DNA of 64,000 nucleotides. Source: Liolophura sinensis. Its lineage: Eukaryota > Mollusca > Polyplacophora > Chitonida > Chitonidae. Shown here one piece after another: positions 34,001 to 49,000 of this stretch (its first letter is position 1; every line of letters starts with the position of its first letter). The DNA lies in contig NC_088300.1 in the NCBI RefSeq assembly GCF_032854445.1, positions 6,696,001-6,760,000 on the forward strand, given 5' to 3'. Position numbers and translations under genes: made by a program. A model generated the notes under the pieces. It was given only the letters and a program-made list of their open reading frames with translations, was not told where the DNA came from and did no database searches.

Positions 34001-37000
34001 GTTTTAGTATTGATCCCAAAGTGCTGAACAGTTGAGCAGTGTAAAAATAAGTGCTGTATTGTGTCTTTATTTTGCTTACAATAATCACAGGTGTCCTATG
34101 ATTTTCACCCAGTTTTATGAAGATACAAGTATGTATTGGTTGGAATTATTCTATGTAAATTCTTATATTGGAAGTCTTTCAGTTTTGTATTGGGAGAACA
34201 GTGGAAAACGGCAAAAAAGACATCACGCCAATCTGTATTTCTTTATATTCCGTACATTTCCCAATGTTGATGTTTTTGTTCTGCAATTCTCTTAAGTGTT
34301 TAAGATTTCATAGGAAGCCCCGAAACTCGATAGAACTCTTATTGTTTTCATTCTTGATGTTTTTTTAAAGGTCATTGTGCCCAGCAATATATGGACATGA
34401 GGTGAGCTGATATGCAGTTGTATGATGTGGGGTGTGTATAAACTTTGAGTCAGTGAGGTCCTCATAGTACACAGCAAAGCTTTCTTTGAACAGTCCTGTA
34501 TGGTTCCCAAAGGTCCTCACATTGTACCACATGGTTTTAAACCTTGTACGTGGTGCAAGGTTAACTGCACAATACTGTGTGGCTGCTGTGCAATACTGTG
34601 TGGCTGCTGTACATTGCTGTGTGTTTGATGCACAGAACTGTGCGGCTGCTACATGGTATGTGAAAATATACACATGGTACAGTACTGTGTGGCTCACAAC
34701 CTACACACCACTTAGTTGCTGAGTAGGTCGTACTACAGTATCCATGACTGGACTGTACAGTACCGACATAACATTGCACAGAATACTGTTGGTGAGCAAG
34801 CTGCCAGAGTACCACTCAGGTATTTGACCTTTCTGAGTGGTGCTGCATGGTGCAGAACTGTATAGTTTGGCTCTGTGTTGATAGTACAGGTACATGCACA
34901 TTTATTACAGATTGAGCAAAGCCATGCCACAAGCCACAGGATTGGGGGAAGAGGTTTTTATCCAGATATTACAGAGAAAGCATATGATGTATAGCTGTAC
35001 ATGTAGTGCCTCACTTACTAACCACGTGCACTGCTAAACACTATCTTATATCATAATCACGTTGTAGATGTATATTTATCAAAAACCATCGCAGTCATAC
35101 AATTCAAAATCCCATAAATGTTTCGTCTTAGGTTTAGCCGACACCACTAACAAATCCCCACTAACTTTATATTTAATGGAGGCTAATTGTTCAAGAGTGC
35201 TATAACTTTAAAAGGAGACAGTTTGCAACAATTTATGAAATGCGGCTCGAAATGATGCTTTCTGAGTAAGTCTGTGAATGATAGAATTCGTACGAAAACT
35301 GAACTTTGTATTGGTAAACCATCTTGTTTATTTGTTTGTTTAATACAGCTACTGCTTGATTGGGCGAACATCAGTTTGGAAGTCCAATTGTTTTCTGGAA
35401 CTAAAATGGCTCTAGCTATGGCCATCAGGGTGTTTTTTTGCTGTAGTATTTTTATGAGGAAGGGGGGTATTTGTGTATCCTTCTTGGCAATAGAGGTATG
35501 GGTGGATCATGAATAATATTGCTGATTTCACTGAATTAAACGCCAGAGAATTTGCTAAAATATGGAAAGAAGACACCAATTTAATGCAGCAGTAAAACTA
35601 TGTGCAAGTTTGTGTTTGTTGTGTCGTCAGCCATCCTGTGTACATGTATATTGGTTCCAGATTGTCAAAGCTGGTCTGTTGTTGGGTTTGTTTGGAGGGA
35701 GCCAGAAGTTTACAAATGATAGGGTAGGTTGATTGTGGTCTGCTTTGAAGCAATTTTGGGTTTGAAATGTCCTTGAATATTTACTGGTTTGAAATCATGA
35801 ATATTTACTATTTCTTGTATGGCTCGAGTAATGTGGATATGGCATGTAATGTCAGTCATACATGTAATTTTTATTGCCTGTATCTTTTGAGAGACTTGTA
35901 GTTGGTTAAATTAAAAGTGTACCAATAGAATGTGAAAGCTCGCATGATATACATGTATGTGAAGATCTGTTGTAATTAATCTATTTGTGTGTGTTTTTGA
36001 CTTCAGAACCGTATCCCGGTGCGTGGGGACCCCCACATCCTAGTGGTCGGAGACCCAGGGCTAGGCAAGTCACAGGTAAGGGTGTATATATGTACATTTT
36101 ATTATCAAGCTAGCCAGGACTTCTGCTATAAGACATTTACTCGTGATTCCCTCTTTCCTGTTGCATATAAACATCTTTAAGTTTGCTCAGATTCTCTTCA
36201 AGCTAAGCCCAGGATACTTCATGTTTTGTCTGTTAATACAACAATAGGCATCATTAATCTTCCAGAACAGTCTTGTAATGTTGAGCTGCTTAAAGTCTGT
36301 TGATGACCACTTTGAATTCTTACAGACACTATCAGAGAGGATACTAGAAATCGTTTCCAACTAATGTTATGATGAATCATGATAGCACGGTGCCAAAAAG
36401 GGTTACCACTTGTCAGATAATTGTCTTCACCTTTATAGATGACTACATGTTGTAGTGCGTTAAGAAAGAAATAATGTTTGTGAAGATGTGGTAGAGCATT
36501 AATTAGACGAGTATTTAAAATGTGTTATATTTTAACTAATGACAAATTTATATTTTCAGATGTTACAAGCTGTATCCAACATTGCCCCAAGAAGTGTATA
36601 TGTCTGTGGGAATACAACAACAACATCAGGGTTAACAGTAAGTGCTTCACTTGACTCCCATCATGTTTTTCAAAGGATATGTCAACTAATTATTGGCTCT
36701 TTTGAAGTGATTTCTTCAAAAGTGATTTTTTTCTGTTTACTGTCAAGTAAAGGTAAAGTACGTGTTTAAAGTAATATTTCTTGAAACTTAATGATGCTGC
36801 TAATTGCACGACTGTTGTTCTGCCCTGTTATCCTCAGGTGACACTGTCCAAAGATGGAGGATCAGGGGATTATGCCCTGGAAGCAGGAGCCTTAGTGCTG
36901 TCTGACCAGGGTTGCTGTTGTATAGACGAGTTTGACAAGATGTCCAACCAGCACCAGGCCCTACTAGAAGCTATGGTCTGTATACTGAAATGTATCTTGT

Positions 37001-40000
37001 ATCATACAGTAATACTGATTACATTATCATTGTAAACTGCAGTATGTTGTGCCATGCATAAATGTTTTGAAGAACAGAGAAATATGCATGCAGGGAGCAT
37101 TGCAGACAAGGTCTGACCTGTTGTTACAGTTCTGTTGTATTTTTGAGTCAGTTTTAGGAAACTTACAGATCAAGTCAGATAAAATGGGTATGCTTTGAAA
37201 AAGGATCACAAAGCTTGTTTTATTTTGTGGCTTTAATATAGAAAATTCAGTAGAAGAAATACGCCTAATTTTATTCAACATCAAATTCAGCTCCTTTTTA
37301 AATCTTGCCTCGAATGTCTTTTAAAGATAGGTTACAAAAGGGAATTGGATATATATTGGCTCTGGAGATACAGAAATTTCTCCACTGTTTCAGTTATGAA
37401 TATCAAACACAAGTGTCATTCAGTTGTGTGTCTCATATGTCTTGTTTTGTAATTCAGGAGCAGCAAAGTATCAGTATTGCCAAGGCTGGGATAGTTTGCA
37501 GGTGAAGTATGGAAAAGTCATTCCTGTTGTACAGGCCTTTGTTCAGACATTTTGTAGTAATCAAGACAACTGCGGCTCTCTTATCTCTGGTAGTGTTTGT
37601 GTACTATCTGTTTCAGACATACAAGGGGGAATAATAATAATTGTTGTTTGGACATATGAATGATTTTCTTGTTTTTTTCTTTGTTTTTTTTTTTTTTCCA
37701 AATGTGTATTTTATACACTGTTCTGCTAGTTTGCTAACAAACTTTGCACCTGTTTTGGATGTGGTGTTGTAGAACCTTATACTGGATGAGGCAGTCATCA
37801 CTGTTGATGGCAGCTTTGGAAAATTCAGTTATATATTACGTTTCTGTTTTTCGTGAATTCCTAAGAGGGTGATTCGTTTGTGTTTTCTGAATGGCTCATT
37901 ACATCTCTGTCATGTTTTATTTTACGTATACATAACAGACATACAATCAAGTTTGAAAATGATTTTAAAGTTGTGAGGAAATGACTGTATTGATGTGTAC
38001 AGTTATATGCTGATATGTACAGGTACATGCTGATGTTGATGCACTCATGTTTACTTTCATGATTACAGTTTACCTGCACGGACATCAATCCTAGCAGCAG
38101 CCAACCCAGTGGGAGGTCATTACAACAAGTCTAAAACTGTCTCTGAGAACCTCAGGTCAGCTGTTTTACTTCTGTCTTCTTCTAATGTACTCTAATTGAT
38201 AATTTAAAAAAGTTTAGGGAGTTCCTCTCTACAAGTTCAGGTAGAATTTAAATTTTTTCCACCAGTGAAATCTTACGGTTTTATTGCCAGCTCTGTTTGA
38301 TAAACCTGTAACTGTGTGGGAAAATATTGCTGCCAGAAACATGGAGAATAAACCAGAGTCATAATGTAGAGTTGTTGGTCATCATTACAGTGTTGATGCA
38401 GAGGATTTCTCTGCCTTGAAGTGTCACTTGCAAATATACAGGTAGCCAGTAAAACACACCAATCTTAGTTCTAATGGTTTTACTATATACTCACTCAAAG
38501 TTTTGTCAACTGATATCGTATCAGATTGAGTGGCCTAGGTGGCCGAGGTGGTTAGCTCTCCAGCCATACGTGGGAAGGTCTGTCTGCAGCCTGCAGATGG
38601 TCATGGGTTTCCTTCGGGTTCTGCCTCCCACCCCTGTTTCCTCCCACCATAATGCTCACCGCTGTCACAGAAGTGAAATATTAAGTGCTTCAGTAACACC
38701 AATCAAATGAATCGTATGAGATTGATGCAATAGATGTTAAAATGATACTTGATATAAATATTAAGTATAAATATTATGATTTGGCGATATTGTTGGTTTG
38801 ACTTTGAAGTACCTGGTTTTGATGATTGACAGGATGGGAAGTGCCCTTCTCTCCAGGTTTGATCTTGTCTTCATCCTCGTGGACAAACCAGATGAGGTAA
38901 GACTGGCAGACGGGTGGGGAGCAGGCTTGACATAAAAGACATCTCCAGCACAAGAAAAATACTCACTCATACCATATCTTTATAGGCAATATCAGCATTA
39001 GGTTGCCGTTTGGAATTTGTACTGGTTCTCTGCAATCAGTCATACTACTGTTTTGCATCAGTCCTGATACCACAAATTAAACACTGTTGACATTGGGTAA
39101 AGTGTTTGATAAATCATGGTATTTAAAAGGTGAGAATAGAACGTGCATTATGTAAAAGAAATAGCTGTAGTAGTTGTGTGCATGTTTGCTGCATGTGTTG
39201 TTGAATTATTTAACAGTACATGTACATCGTGGGGCTCGTGAGAATATTGATTGTCTCAACACAGTATCAGGCTGTATAACCAGGCAACATGTTCGTGTAA
39301 CTTATAATGTAAATAGAGGGAAAAACCGCCTGAACAGATGTACTGTGGTTTGCATGATATAAAAGGGTTACTGTATGTCATCTAAAGCTTGGTATGTGAA
39401 AATGCACTTTGAGGAGCACAAAGTGATGCATTTGATGATGACATGTACAATATTAATGATACTGTGAAGTACTTAATTTTCACATGGGACAAATTTTCAC
39501 GGATCTCGCGGTCAATAATTTACCCCGAAAAATAATTTCAGCGAAAAAATATCCAATATTGAATCATATACTACAGGTAGTAGTAATAATGAAGTGAAAT
39601 CTTTGTCAGGGTGACGGGAGTTGCACTGAGAAACCCCGTAAGGGCCAGCTAAGTTTTTAAACAGCAGGGAAGGGAAATTATGGTTTAAATATATACAAAC
39701 TCTGGTGCTAAGGCTTGGTGGATATAAAACAAAGTGGGGGTTTTATTTGTCTTTAGTTTGATCAGTCTTCGCTATGCCCGTAAAGTGAAAGAAAATTAGA
39801 TACTAGCATGTGCTGGCTTCTAATGAATGTTGTTCTGATACACGCTGTGCCATTGGCTGTCTCTCTCCTGTGGTCCAATGAGTGAACTTCTAACAAACTG
39901 TGAAGTGTGTACACCACCACAATGGCCGTTTGACAGCTACGGCAATGATTGCTATTTCTGACCTGCTACTGAGGACGATTAAAACCGAAAACAATGCAAA

Positions 40001-43000
40001 CTTACCATGTTGCTTGATAAGGAATGAATGACTGGTGCTGATAATGGTGAATTCATATGTCTTGCATTGAACGCTCAAAAGGTGACAAGTCACTTTGCCA
40101 AGTGTTTAAAAGTACTCATGATAATCCCCCCCACCCCCCCACCCCCCCTTTGTTTTAATCTCTGATCTAGAACACGAGGATTAGCGACACTGCAGGAAAC
40201 AAAGGAGGATTAAAGCCATCTTTGATGATTTCGGCCAAATTATATCTTGGAAAATTTTAAGATTTTAAGATTTGTTTTTCAGTATTCTCTTAAATACGTG
40301 AAAATTAATGCTGGCGAATAATAAGTACTTTACAGTATTAGGTTGCAATACCTCTGGCATTGTGTGGGGTCTGCTGTTAAATTCTAAATTCGTACATCTT
40401 TACACGAGTGTCTATTAATTTTTAAATTTTTAAAATATTTTTATCCAATTCACAGGAAATGGATAACATTCTGTCAGATCATGTGGTGGCATTACATGCT
40501 GGGAAAAGGTAAATTTTCTTAGAATTTTAAACTCTGGTCACCAAATGCCCTTATGTAGGAAAAACAGTGACAGTGACTTGTACATATATAAAAGGCAACA
40601 GTAGTAACAATCATACTTGCCAAGAGAAAGTTTTGTAAAATGATGTTTGCAGTCCAAAAGAAATGATTATTATAAGTCATACAGGTGTGATCTAATAAGC
40701 CAGATAGCTAATTGAGTGGAGCCTCAGTACGTATGTGTGTAACATCTCATAGGAAATTCCCAGAATTCGAATTCCATATAATGGATGTTTGTAAGTGGTG
40801 AAATCTGTACACTGGAAACTGCCATCCAGTTTATTATAAGGGATTGTGTATGACCAAAATTCTTTGGAATTATCTGTGTATGTCAAATAGGTTTGTCCTG
40901 TGTACTCTAAACAAGAAACACATGATACATGACTTGAACTGTCATACAGAAGATTAGAAAACCAGCTTTCCACTAATATGACAGATACATGGAGCTCATT
41001 CTGTGTGGGAAAGTCTGCAGGAAAGTTTGTCACTTACTTGCCTAAGTCTCATGGTTTTCTGTGAGGGCTCAGGTGAAATTTACTAAAGAACATGTATGTC
41101 ATGAAAATATCAATCAGTCATAGCCAGTTGTCTGTTTCAGATCATTTTCCCATGCTACAGCTAGAAGAGGGGTGAGTTACAAACACTGTGTGTGTTTTAC
41201 TTTTAGTTATTGCAAATTTTAAATAGATTTTAAAAATCCACTCATTGTAATGTATATCGTATACTATTTTTGAATAATAATATCTCAAGTTTTAGTACTG
41301 GTCAAACCTTTTTTAATGAGAACAGCTCTATGTATGAACAGTGTAAGATGATTCTGTTTGTCTCAGGGGGGTGAAGCTGTCAATGTGGAGGATGACCATG
41401 ACAAAAGTCTTAGTGAGAGGCTGAAGTTATCCTGGGCTGAAGCAGGCACATTTGACCCCATTCCTCACCAGCTGTTAAGGAAGGTACTTTTACCATTATT
41501 GTCTGTCATATTTCTTACGTATATGAGATTTTGTAAGATGCTTTTTACGGTGTGATGGTCTACCCGGTCATGTACAACATCTCAACCAGTAAACCACAAT
41601 GAAGTGATTTATATTATGTAGATTTTTCAGTGAGGAAATACAGTTGTTATCATTCCTGTGGTGGGTCTTGGCATGCTGCAGGTGACATACTTGACAAAAA
41701 CAGTTACAAAAAAACTGGATAAAGGTGTGACCTGTGAAAATTAAAAAACTAATGTCAGATTTAGCCCTTCAACTAGTATATGTGTTCTGTGTGTAACGGT
41801 TGAAGGATTTCACTACATGGGTCGCACAAGGATTCAAACTCGGGTCTCTGCAGCCAAGGTCCAGTGCTGTACTAACTGAACTATAGGGAAATTCCCGCTA
41901 ACTGCTGCTAGTATAAGCACTGGAAAGCTGCTCCTGTTACACTCCTCCCCACTTAAACCCTTTCCCTCTCCCAAGACACACCCACGTCCACAGGCCCAGA
42001 GCCCCACGCTTCTTGGGACCTGTTAGGTCACGGCACCAGTCTAATGGTTGAACGATTTCACTATGTGGGTCACACAAGGATTTGAACTTGGGGTCTCTGC
42101 AGCCCAAGTCCAGTGCTGTACCAATAGCTACAGGGAAATTCCCGCTAACTGCTGCTAGTATAAGCACTGGAAAGCTGCTCCTGTTACACTCCTCCCCACT
42201 TAAACCCTTTCCCTCTCCCAAGACACACCCACGTCCACAGGCCCAGAACCCCATGCTTCTTGGAACCTGTTAGGTCACGGCACCAGTCTAATGGTTGAAC
42301 GATTTCACTACGTGGGTCACACAAGGATTTGAACTCGGGTCTCTGCAGCCCAAGTCCAGTGCTGTACCAATAGCTACAGGGAAATTTCCGCTAGCTACTG
42401 CTACTATAAGCACTGGATAGCTGCTCCCGTTACAGAGAAGTATTTGGATACATGTAAATGTTTACGCTTGTGTGCCAGGACTGCGGGTTAATCAGCTGTC
42501 AATCTGACGCAGAATACACCTTCGCTGTAGTCAAGTGTGACTTGGGAATTACAGCGTTTCTCTCACACTGAACTTATGCATTTATTTTGTGTTCATTTCA
42601 GTACGTGGGATATGCCAGGAAATATGTTCATCCTAAGATTGGTAGAGAAGCTGCTCGTGTTATACAAGTATGTCAGCTGAGTAGACAGAAATAAAAAGAC
42701 AGAACTTTGAGTATGATTTACTGTGGTATGATGTTTTATGACGTAACAAATCTCAAGAGTGGCAGTCTTACTTCATGAGAATGGGTATCAAGATAGTAAA
42801 ATATAAATTATTAAGAAGGTAATTGCTTTTTACATACATCGTTGACAATAAGTGGTAGACAAGCATCATCTGGCTGTTATCACAGTCTAATTTTCGTTGA
42901 ATACCACTTGAGTTTCACCAATATGGTGTGCTTATCTGTACATCATATTTGAAAGCTTATCAGTAATAAAGGTGACTGTCATCATATTAGTGAAAAGTTG

Positions 43001-46000
43001 GTGAGAACGGCAGTGAGAGCCTATTAAATAAATAAGTACATTCTAATCCCTTTCCTTTAATTTGGATTTTATAGTATAAAATGTAGGCAACAGCTAGGGG
43101 ATCTCAAGAAAGTATGGAAAAAAAATTGTATTGGATGAATCACAGTGATTCTCCAGGTCACAGAGGTCAGTGCTGCGGAAGTATTTATAATTATCCAAGT
43201 GAAGGAAATTATTCACTGAAATCGATTCATAAAGACTGAGGTTATCAATGGATCCATTGATGGAGTTAAAAAAGCTCTGCTTCATACATTTGGTCGCAGG
43301 ATTTCTACCTGAAGTTGCGTAAGCAGCACAGCTCTGACTGCACACCAATCACGACGCGTCAGCTGGAGTCCCTGATCCGACTGACAGAGGCCCGCGCCCG
43401 CCTGGAGCTGAGGGAAGAGGCAACAGAAAACGATGCTGCTGATGTCATCCAGATTATGAAGTTCAGGTGAGTGAGGTACTGGTATTCACGGTGTACAATA
43501 CCAGTACGGAATCTTAGAAAAGGATGTGATGTACAGGAAAATGTTTGAATGGCTAACATATAACCATAGATTTTACATGTATATATAGTTACTCTAAGTG
43601 GTTTCCTTCACCCTGAGACATGCGTCAGAAGAATTTTGAGTGAGGCCAAATATAACAGTCAAAGAAATAAATCAAAGTGTTACGTTTATAGGTAGGCAGT
43701 TGTGGTGCATGATTTTCATAGTTTGCCTGCTTTCTTCCAGTATGAGGGACACATTTTCTGACGAGTTTGGTTGGATGGATTTCCAGCGGTCTCAGCATGG
43801 CTCAGGGATGAGTGGCAGGGCTCAGGTAGATATATATATATACACATCATTAATCAGTCATACTGCTAGGGACTTCAGCATAAAGTGTTGAGACATGTCA
43901 ATGTAAATGAAAAGCCTGTAATAGAGAAATGTTGCCGTATGAGGTTAAAGGGCAGCTTAACTGGTGTCAGTTTCCGTTTATGTGAAGTACATTTTGAGAA
44001 TTGACACGTGAAGTAGAAAAAAGTGGATTTACAGTGGATGATTGTGAGATAGCTACTTGAAGCAGCTTGCTTATTTTTCAGATTTTAAGTGTTGATAAGA
44101 GACCACCCACCCTTTGTTTACCAAATGCTAATTTGGCTGTGTACATGTCGCAGAACAGATCAAACATTGTTGTATTTCCTGTTTCAGCCGAAGAAGTTTG
44201 TGGCAGCATTACAGAGGGTCAGTGAGCAGACCTATAACTCCATCTTCACTGTGGAGCAGATGAAACAAATAGCTATGGTAAGTATAGCTGGCTTCACAGT
44301 ATTACTATATAGAAAACATCAATATGATTATGTGAGCAGACCTATAACTCCATCCTCACCGTGGAGCAGATGAAACAAATAGCTATGGTAAGTACAGCTG
44401 ACTTCACAGTATTACAATATAGAAAACATCAATATGATTATGTGAGCAGACCTATAACTCCATCCTCACCGTGGAGCAGATGAAACAAATAGCTATGGTA
44501 AGTACAGCTGGCTTCACAGTATTACAATATAGAAAACATCAATGTGAGTAAGTGAGCAGACCTATAACTCCATCCTCACCGTGGAGCAGATGAAACAAAT
44601 AGCTATGGTAAGTACAGCTGGCTTCACAGTATTACAATATAGAAAACATCAATATGATTATGTGAGCAGACCTATAACTCCATCCTCACCGTGGAGCAGA
44701 TGAAACAAATAGCTATGGTAAGTACAGCTGGCTTCACAGTATTACAATATAGAAAACATCAGTGTGAGTACATGAGCAGACCTATAACTCTATCTTCACT
44801 GTGGAGCAGATGAAACAAATAGCTATGGTAAGCACAGCTGACTTCACAGTATTACAATATAGAAAACATCAATGTGAGCAGACCTATAACTCCATCTTCA
44901 TTCTGGGGCAGATGAAACAAATAGCTAAGGTAAGTACAGCTGACTTCACAGTATTACAATATAGAAAACATCAATGTGAGTAAGTGAGCAGACCTATAAC
45001 CCCATCTTCACTGTGGAGCAGATGAAACAAATAGCTATGGTAAGTACAGCTGGCTTCACAGTATTACTATATAGAAAACATGTGTGAGTACATGAGCAGA
45101 CCTATAACCCCATCTCCACTGTGGAGCAGATGAAACAAATAGCTAAGGTAAGCACAGCTGACTTCACAGTATTACAATATAGAAAACATCAATATGATTA
45201 TGTGAGCAGACCTATAACTCCATCTTCACTGTGGAGCAGATGAAACAAATAGCTATGGTAAGTACAGCTGACTTCACAGCATTACTATATAGAAAACATC
45301 AATATGATTATGTGAGCAGACCTATAACTCCATCTTCACTGTGGAGCAGATGAAACAAATAGCTATGGTAAGTACAGCTGGCTTCACAGTATTACAATAT
45401 AGAAAACATCAATGTGAGTAAGTGAGCAGACCTATAACCCCATCTTCACTGTGGAGCAGATGAAACAAATAGCTATGGTAAGTACAGCTGGCTTCACAGT
45501 ATTACTATATAGAAAACATCAATATGATTATGTGAGCAGACCTATAACTCCATCTTCACCGTGGAGCAGATGAAACAAATAGCTATGGTAAGTACAGCTG
45601 ACTTCACAGTATTACAATATAGAAAACATCAATATGATTATGTGAGCAGACCTATAACTCCATCCTCACCGTGGAGCAGATGAAACAAATAGCTATGGTA
45701 AGTACAGCTGGCTTCACAGTATTACAATATAGAAAACATCAATATGATTATGTGAGCAGACCTATAACTCCATCCTCACCGTGGAGCAGATGAAACAAAT
45801 AGCTATGGTAAGTATAGCTGGCTTCACAGTATTACTATATAGAAAACATCAATATGATTATGTGAGCAGACCTATAACTCCATCTTCACTGTGGAGCAGA
45901 TGAAACAAATAGCTATGGTAAGTACAGCTGGCTTCACAGTATTACAATATAGAAAACATCAGTGTGAGTACATGAGCAGACCTATAACTCCATCTTCACT

Positions 46001-49000
46001 GTGGAGCAGATGAAACAAATAGCTATGGTAAGTACAGCTGGCTTCACAGTATTACTATATAGAAAACATCAATATGATTATGTGAGCAGACCTATAACTC
46101 CATCTTCACTGTGGAGCAGATGAAACAAATAGCTATGGTAAGCACAGCTGACTTCACAGTATTACAATATAGAAAACATCAATGTGAGTAAGTGAGCAGA
46201 CCTATAACTCCATCTTCACCGTGGAGCAGATGAAACAAATAGCTATGGTAAGTACAGCTGGCTTCACAGTATTACAATATAGAAAACATCAATATGAGTA
46301 AGTGAGCAGACCTATAACTCCATCTTCACTGTGGAGCAGATGAAACAAATAGCTATGGTAAGTACAGCTGACTTCACAGCATTACTATATAGAAAACATC
46401 AATATGATTATGTGAGCAGACCTATAACTCCATCTTCACTGTGGAGCAGATGAAACAAATAGCTAAGGTAAGCACAGCTGACTTCACAGTATTACAATAT
46501 AGAAAACATCAATGTGAGTAAGTGAGCAGACCTATAACTCCATCTTCACTGTGGAGCAGATGAAACAAATAGCTATGGTAAGTACAGCTGACTTCACAGT
46601 ATTACAATATAGAAAACATCAATGTGAGTAAGTGAGCAGACCTATAACTCCATCTTCACTGTGGAGCAGATGAAACAAATAGCTAAGGTAAGTACAGCTG
46701 GCTTCACAGTATTACAATATAGAAAACATCAATGTGAGTACATGAGCAGACCTATAACCCCATCTTCACTGTGGAGCAGATGAAACAAATAGCTATGGTA
46801 AGTACAGCTGACTTCACAGCATTACAATATAGAAAACATCAATGTGAGTAAGTGAGCAGACCTATAACTCCATCTTCACTGTGGAGCAGATGAAACAAAT
46901 AGCTAAGGTAAGTACAGCTGGCTTCACAGTATTACTATATAGAAAACATCAATGTGAGTAAGTGAGCAGACCTATAACTCCATCTTCACTGTGGAGCAGA
47001 TGAAACAAATAGCTAAGGTAAGTACAGCTGGCTTCACAGTATTACTATATAGAAAACATCAATATGATTATGTGAGCAGACCTATAACTCCATCTTCACT
47101 GTGGAGCAGATGAAACAAATAGCTATGGTAAGTACAGCTGGCTTCACAGTATTACAATATAGAAAACATCAATGTGAGTAAGTGAGCAGACCTATAACTC
47201 CATCTTCACTGTGGAGCAGATGAAACAAATAGCTATGGTAAGCACAGCTGACTTCACAGTATTACAATATAGAAAACATCAATGTGAGTAAGTGAGCAGA
47301 CCTATAACTCCATCTTCACTGTGGAGCAGATGAAACAAATAGCTAAGGTAAGCACAGCTGACTTCACAGTATTACAATATAGAAAACATCAATGTGAGTA
47401 AGTGAGCAGACCTATAACTCCATCTTCACTGTGGAGCAGATGAAACAAATAGCTATGGTAAGTACAGCTGACTTCACAGTATTACAATATAGAAAACATC
47501 AATGTGAGTAAGTGAGCAGACCTATAACTCCATCTTCACTGTGGAGCAGATGAAACAAATAGCTAAGGTAAGTACAGCTGGCTTCACAGTATTACAATAT
47601 AGAAAACATCAATGTGAGTACATGAGCAGACCTATAACCCCATCTTCACTGTGGAGCAGATGAAACAAATAGCTATGATAAGTACAGCTGACTTCACAGC
47701 ATTACAATATAGAAAACATCAATGTGAGTAAGTGAGCAGACCTATAACTCCATCTTCACTGTGGAGCAGATGAAACAAATAGCTAAGGTAAGTACAGCTG
47801 GCTTCACAGTATTACTATATAGAAAACATCAATGTGAGTAAGTGAGCAGACCTATAACTCCATCTTCACTGTGGAGCAGATGAAACAAATAGCTAAGGTA
47901 AGTACAGCTGGCTTCACAGTATTACTATATAGAAAACATCAATATGATTATGTGAGCAGACCTATAACTCCATCCTCACCGTGGAGCAGATGAAACAAAT
48001 AGCTATGGTAAGTACAGCTGACTTCACAGTATTACAATATAGAAAACATCAATGTGAGTAAGTGAGCAGACCTATAACTCCATCTTCACTGTGGAGCAGA
48101 TGAAACAAATAGCTATGGTAAGCACAGCTGACTTCACAGTATTACAATATAGAAAACATCAATGTGAGTAAGTGAGCAGACCTATAACTCCATCTTCACC
48201 GTGGAGCAGATGAAACAAATAGCTAAGGTAAGCACAGCTGATTTCACAGTATTACAATATAGAAAACATCAATGTGAGTAAGTGAGCAGACCTATAACTC
48301 CATCTTCACTGTGGAGCAGATGAAACAAATAGCTATGGTAAGTACAGCTGACTTCACAGTATTACAATATAGAAAACATCAATATGAGTACATGTATGTG
48401 CTTGTAATGTTTTATCAGTGATGTGAAGGTACAGTGTACCCTCATTATTCAACCTTTCTAACTGCCTCTGCAACCAGTGTTTGGAAACATTCTGAGAGAA
48501 CTATGGGTTGTAGAGAAATACTTTGCATAGTATTATGAAGCTTGTGTTTTTGATGACACAAACAGATCATTTTTAGCATAATTGTCATAATAATTGTATG
48601 CATAAATTGCACTGAAAGAATTGCTTTAGTGGCTGAAAAGGGTGAAGAAAAACAACGTATTCTTCAAAGTGTAATAATAATGACCACTATCTATATTATA
48701 ATAAATAATGTACATGTAGTATGGCACATTGTATATAAGTGATAAACTGGGACGCGTAATGTCATACTGTAAAGCAGTATTGTGTACAGTAATGAGACTG
48801 CTCTGGTCAGCCTCTGCATAGTGTATTCTCTGACTTGATATCTTTTCTCATACTTCTTCAGATAAACTTCTTTTGAAGTCTCTGCTGTTATTTTATTTAC
48901 AGGAAATGGGTTTACGAGTTACAGACTTTGAAGGGTTGATTTTGTCACTGAATAATCAGGGCTATCTACTGAAGAAAGGTCCCAAGGTGTACCAGCTGCA

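Noticed and set aside
41830-41885. tRNA gene on the minus strand
   Set aside because: A- and B-box-like segments are present but no cloverleaf with acceptor stem can be folded; a SINE-like element fits better.
44188-48392. Idea that the 110-bp units are duplicated, mutually exclusive exons
   Set aside because: Units lack a polypyrimidine tract and acceptor, and unit reading meets stops. Only the first unit is attached to a complete exon.
44222-48392. CRISPR-like array
   Set aside because: Units are contiguous and near-identical along their whole length, with no unique spacers, in an animal gene.
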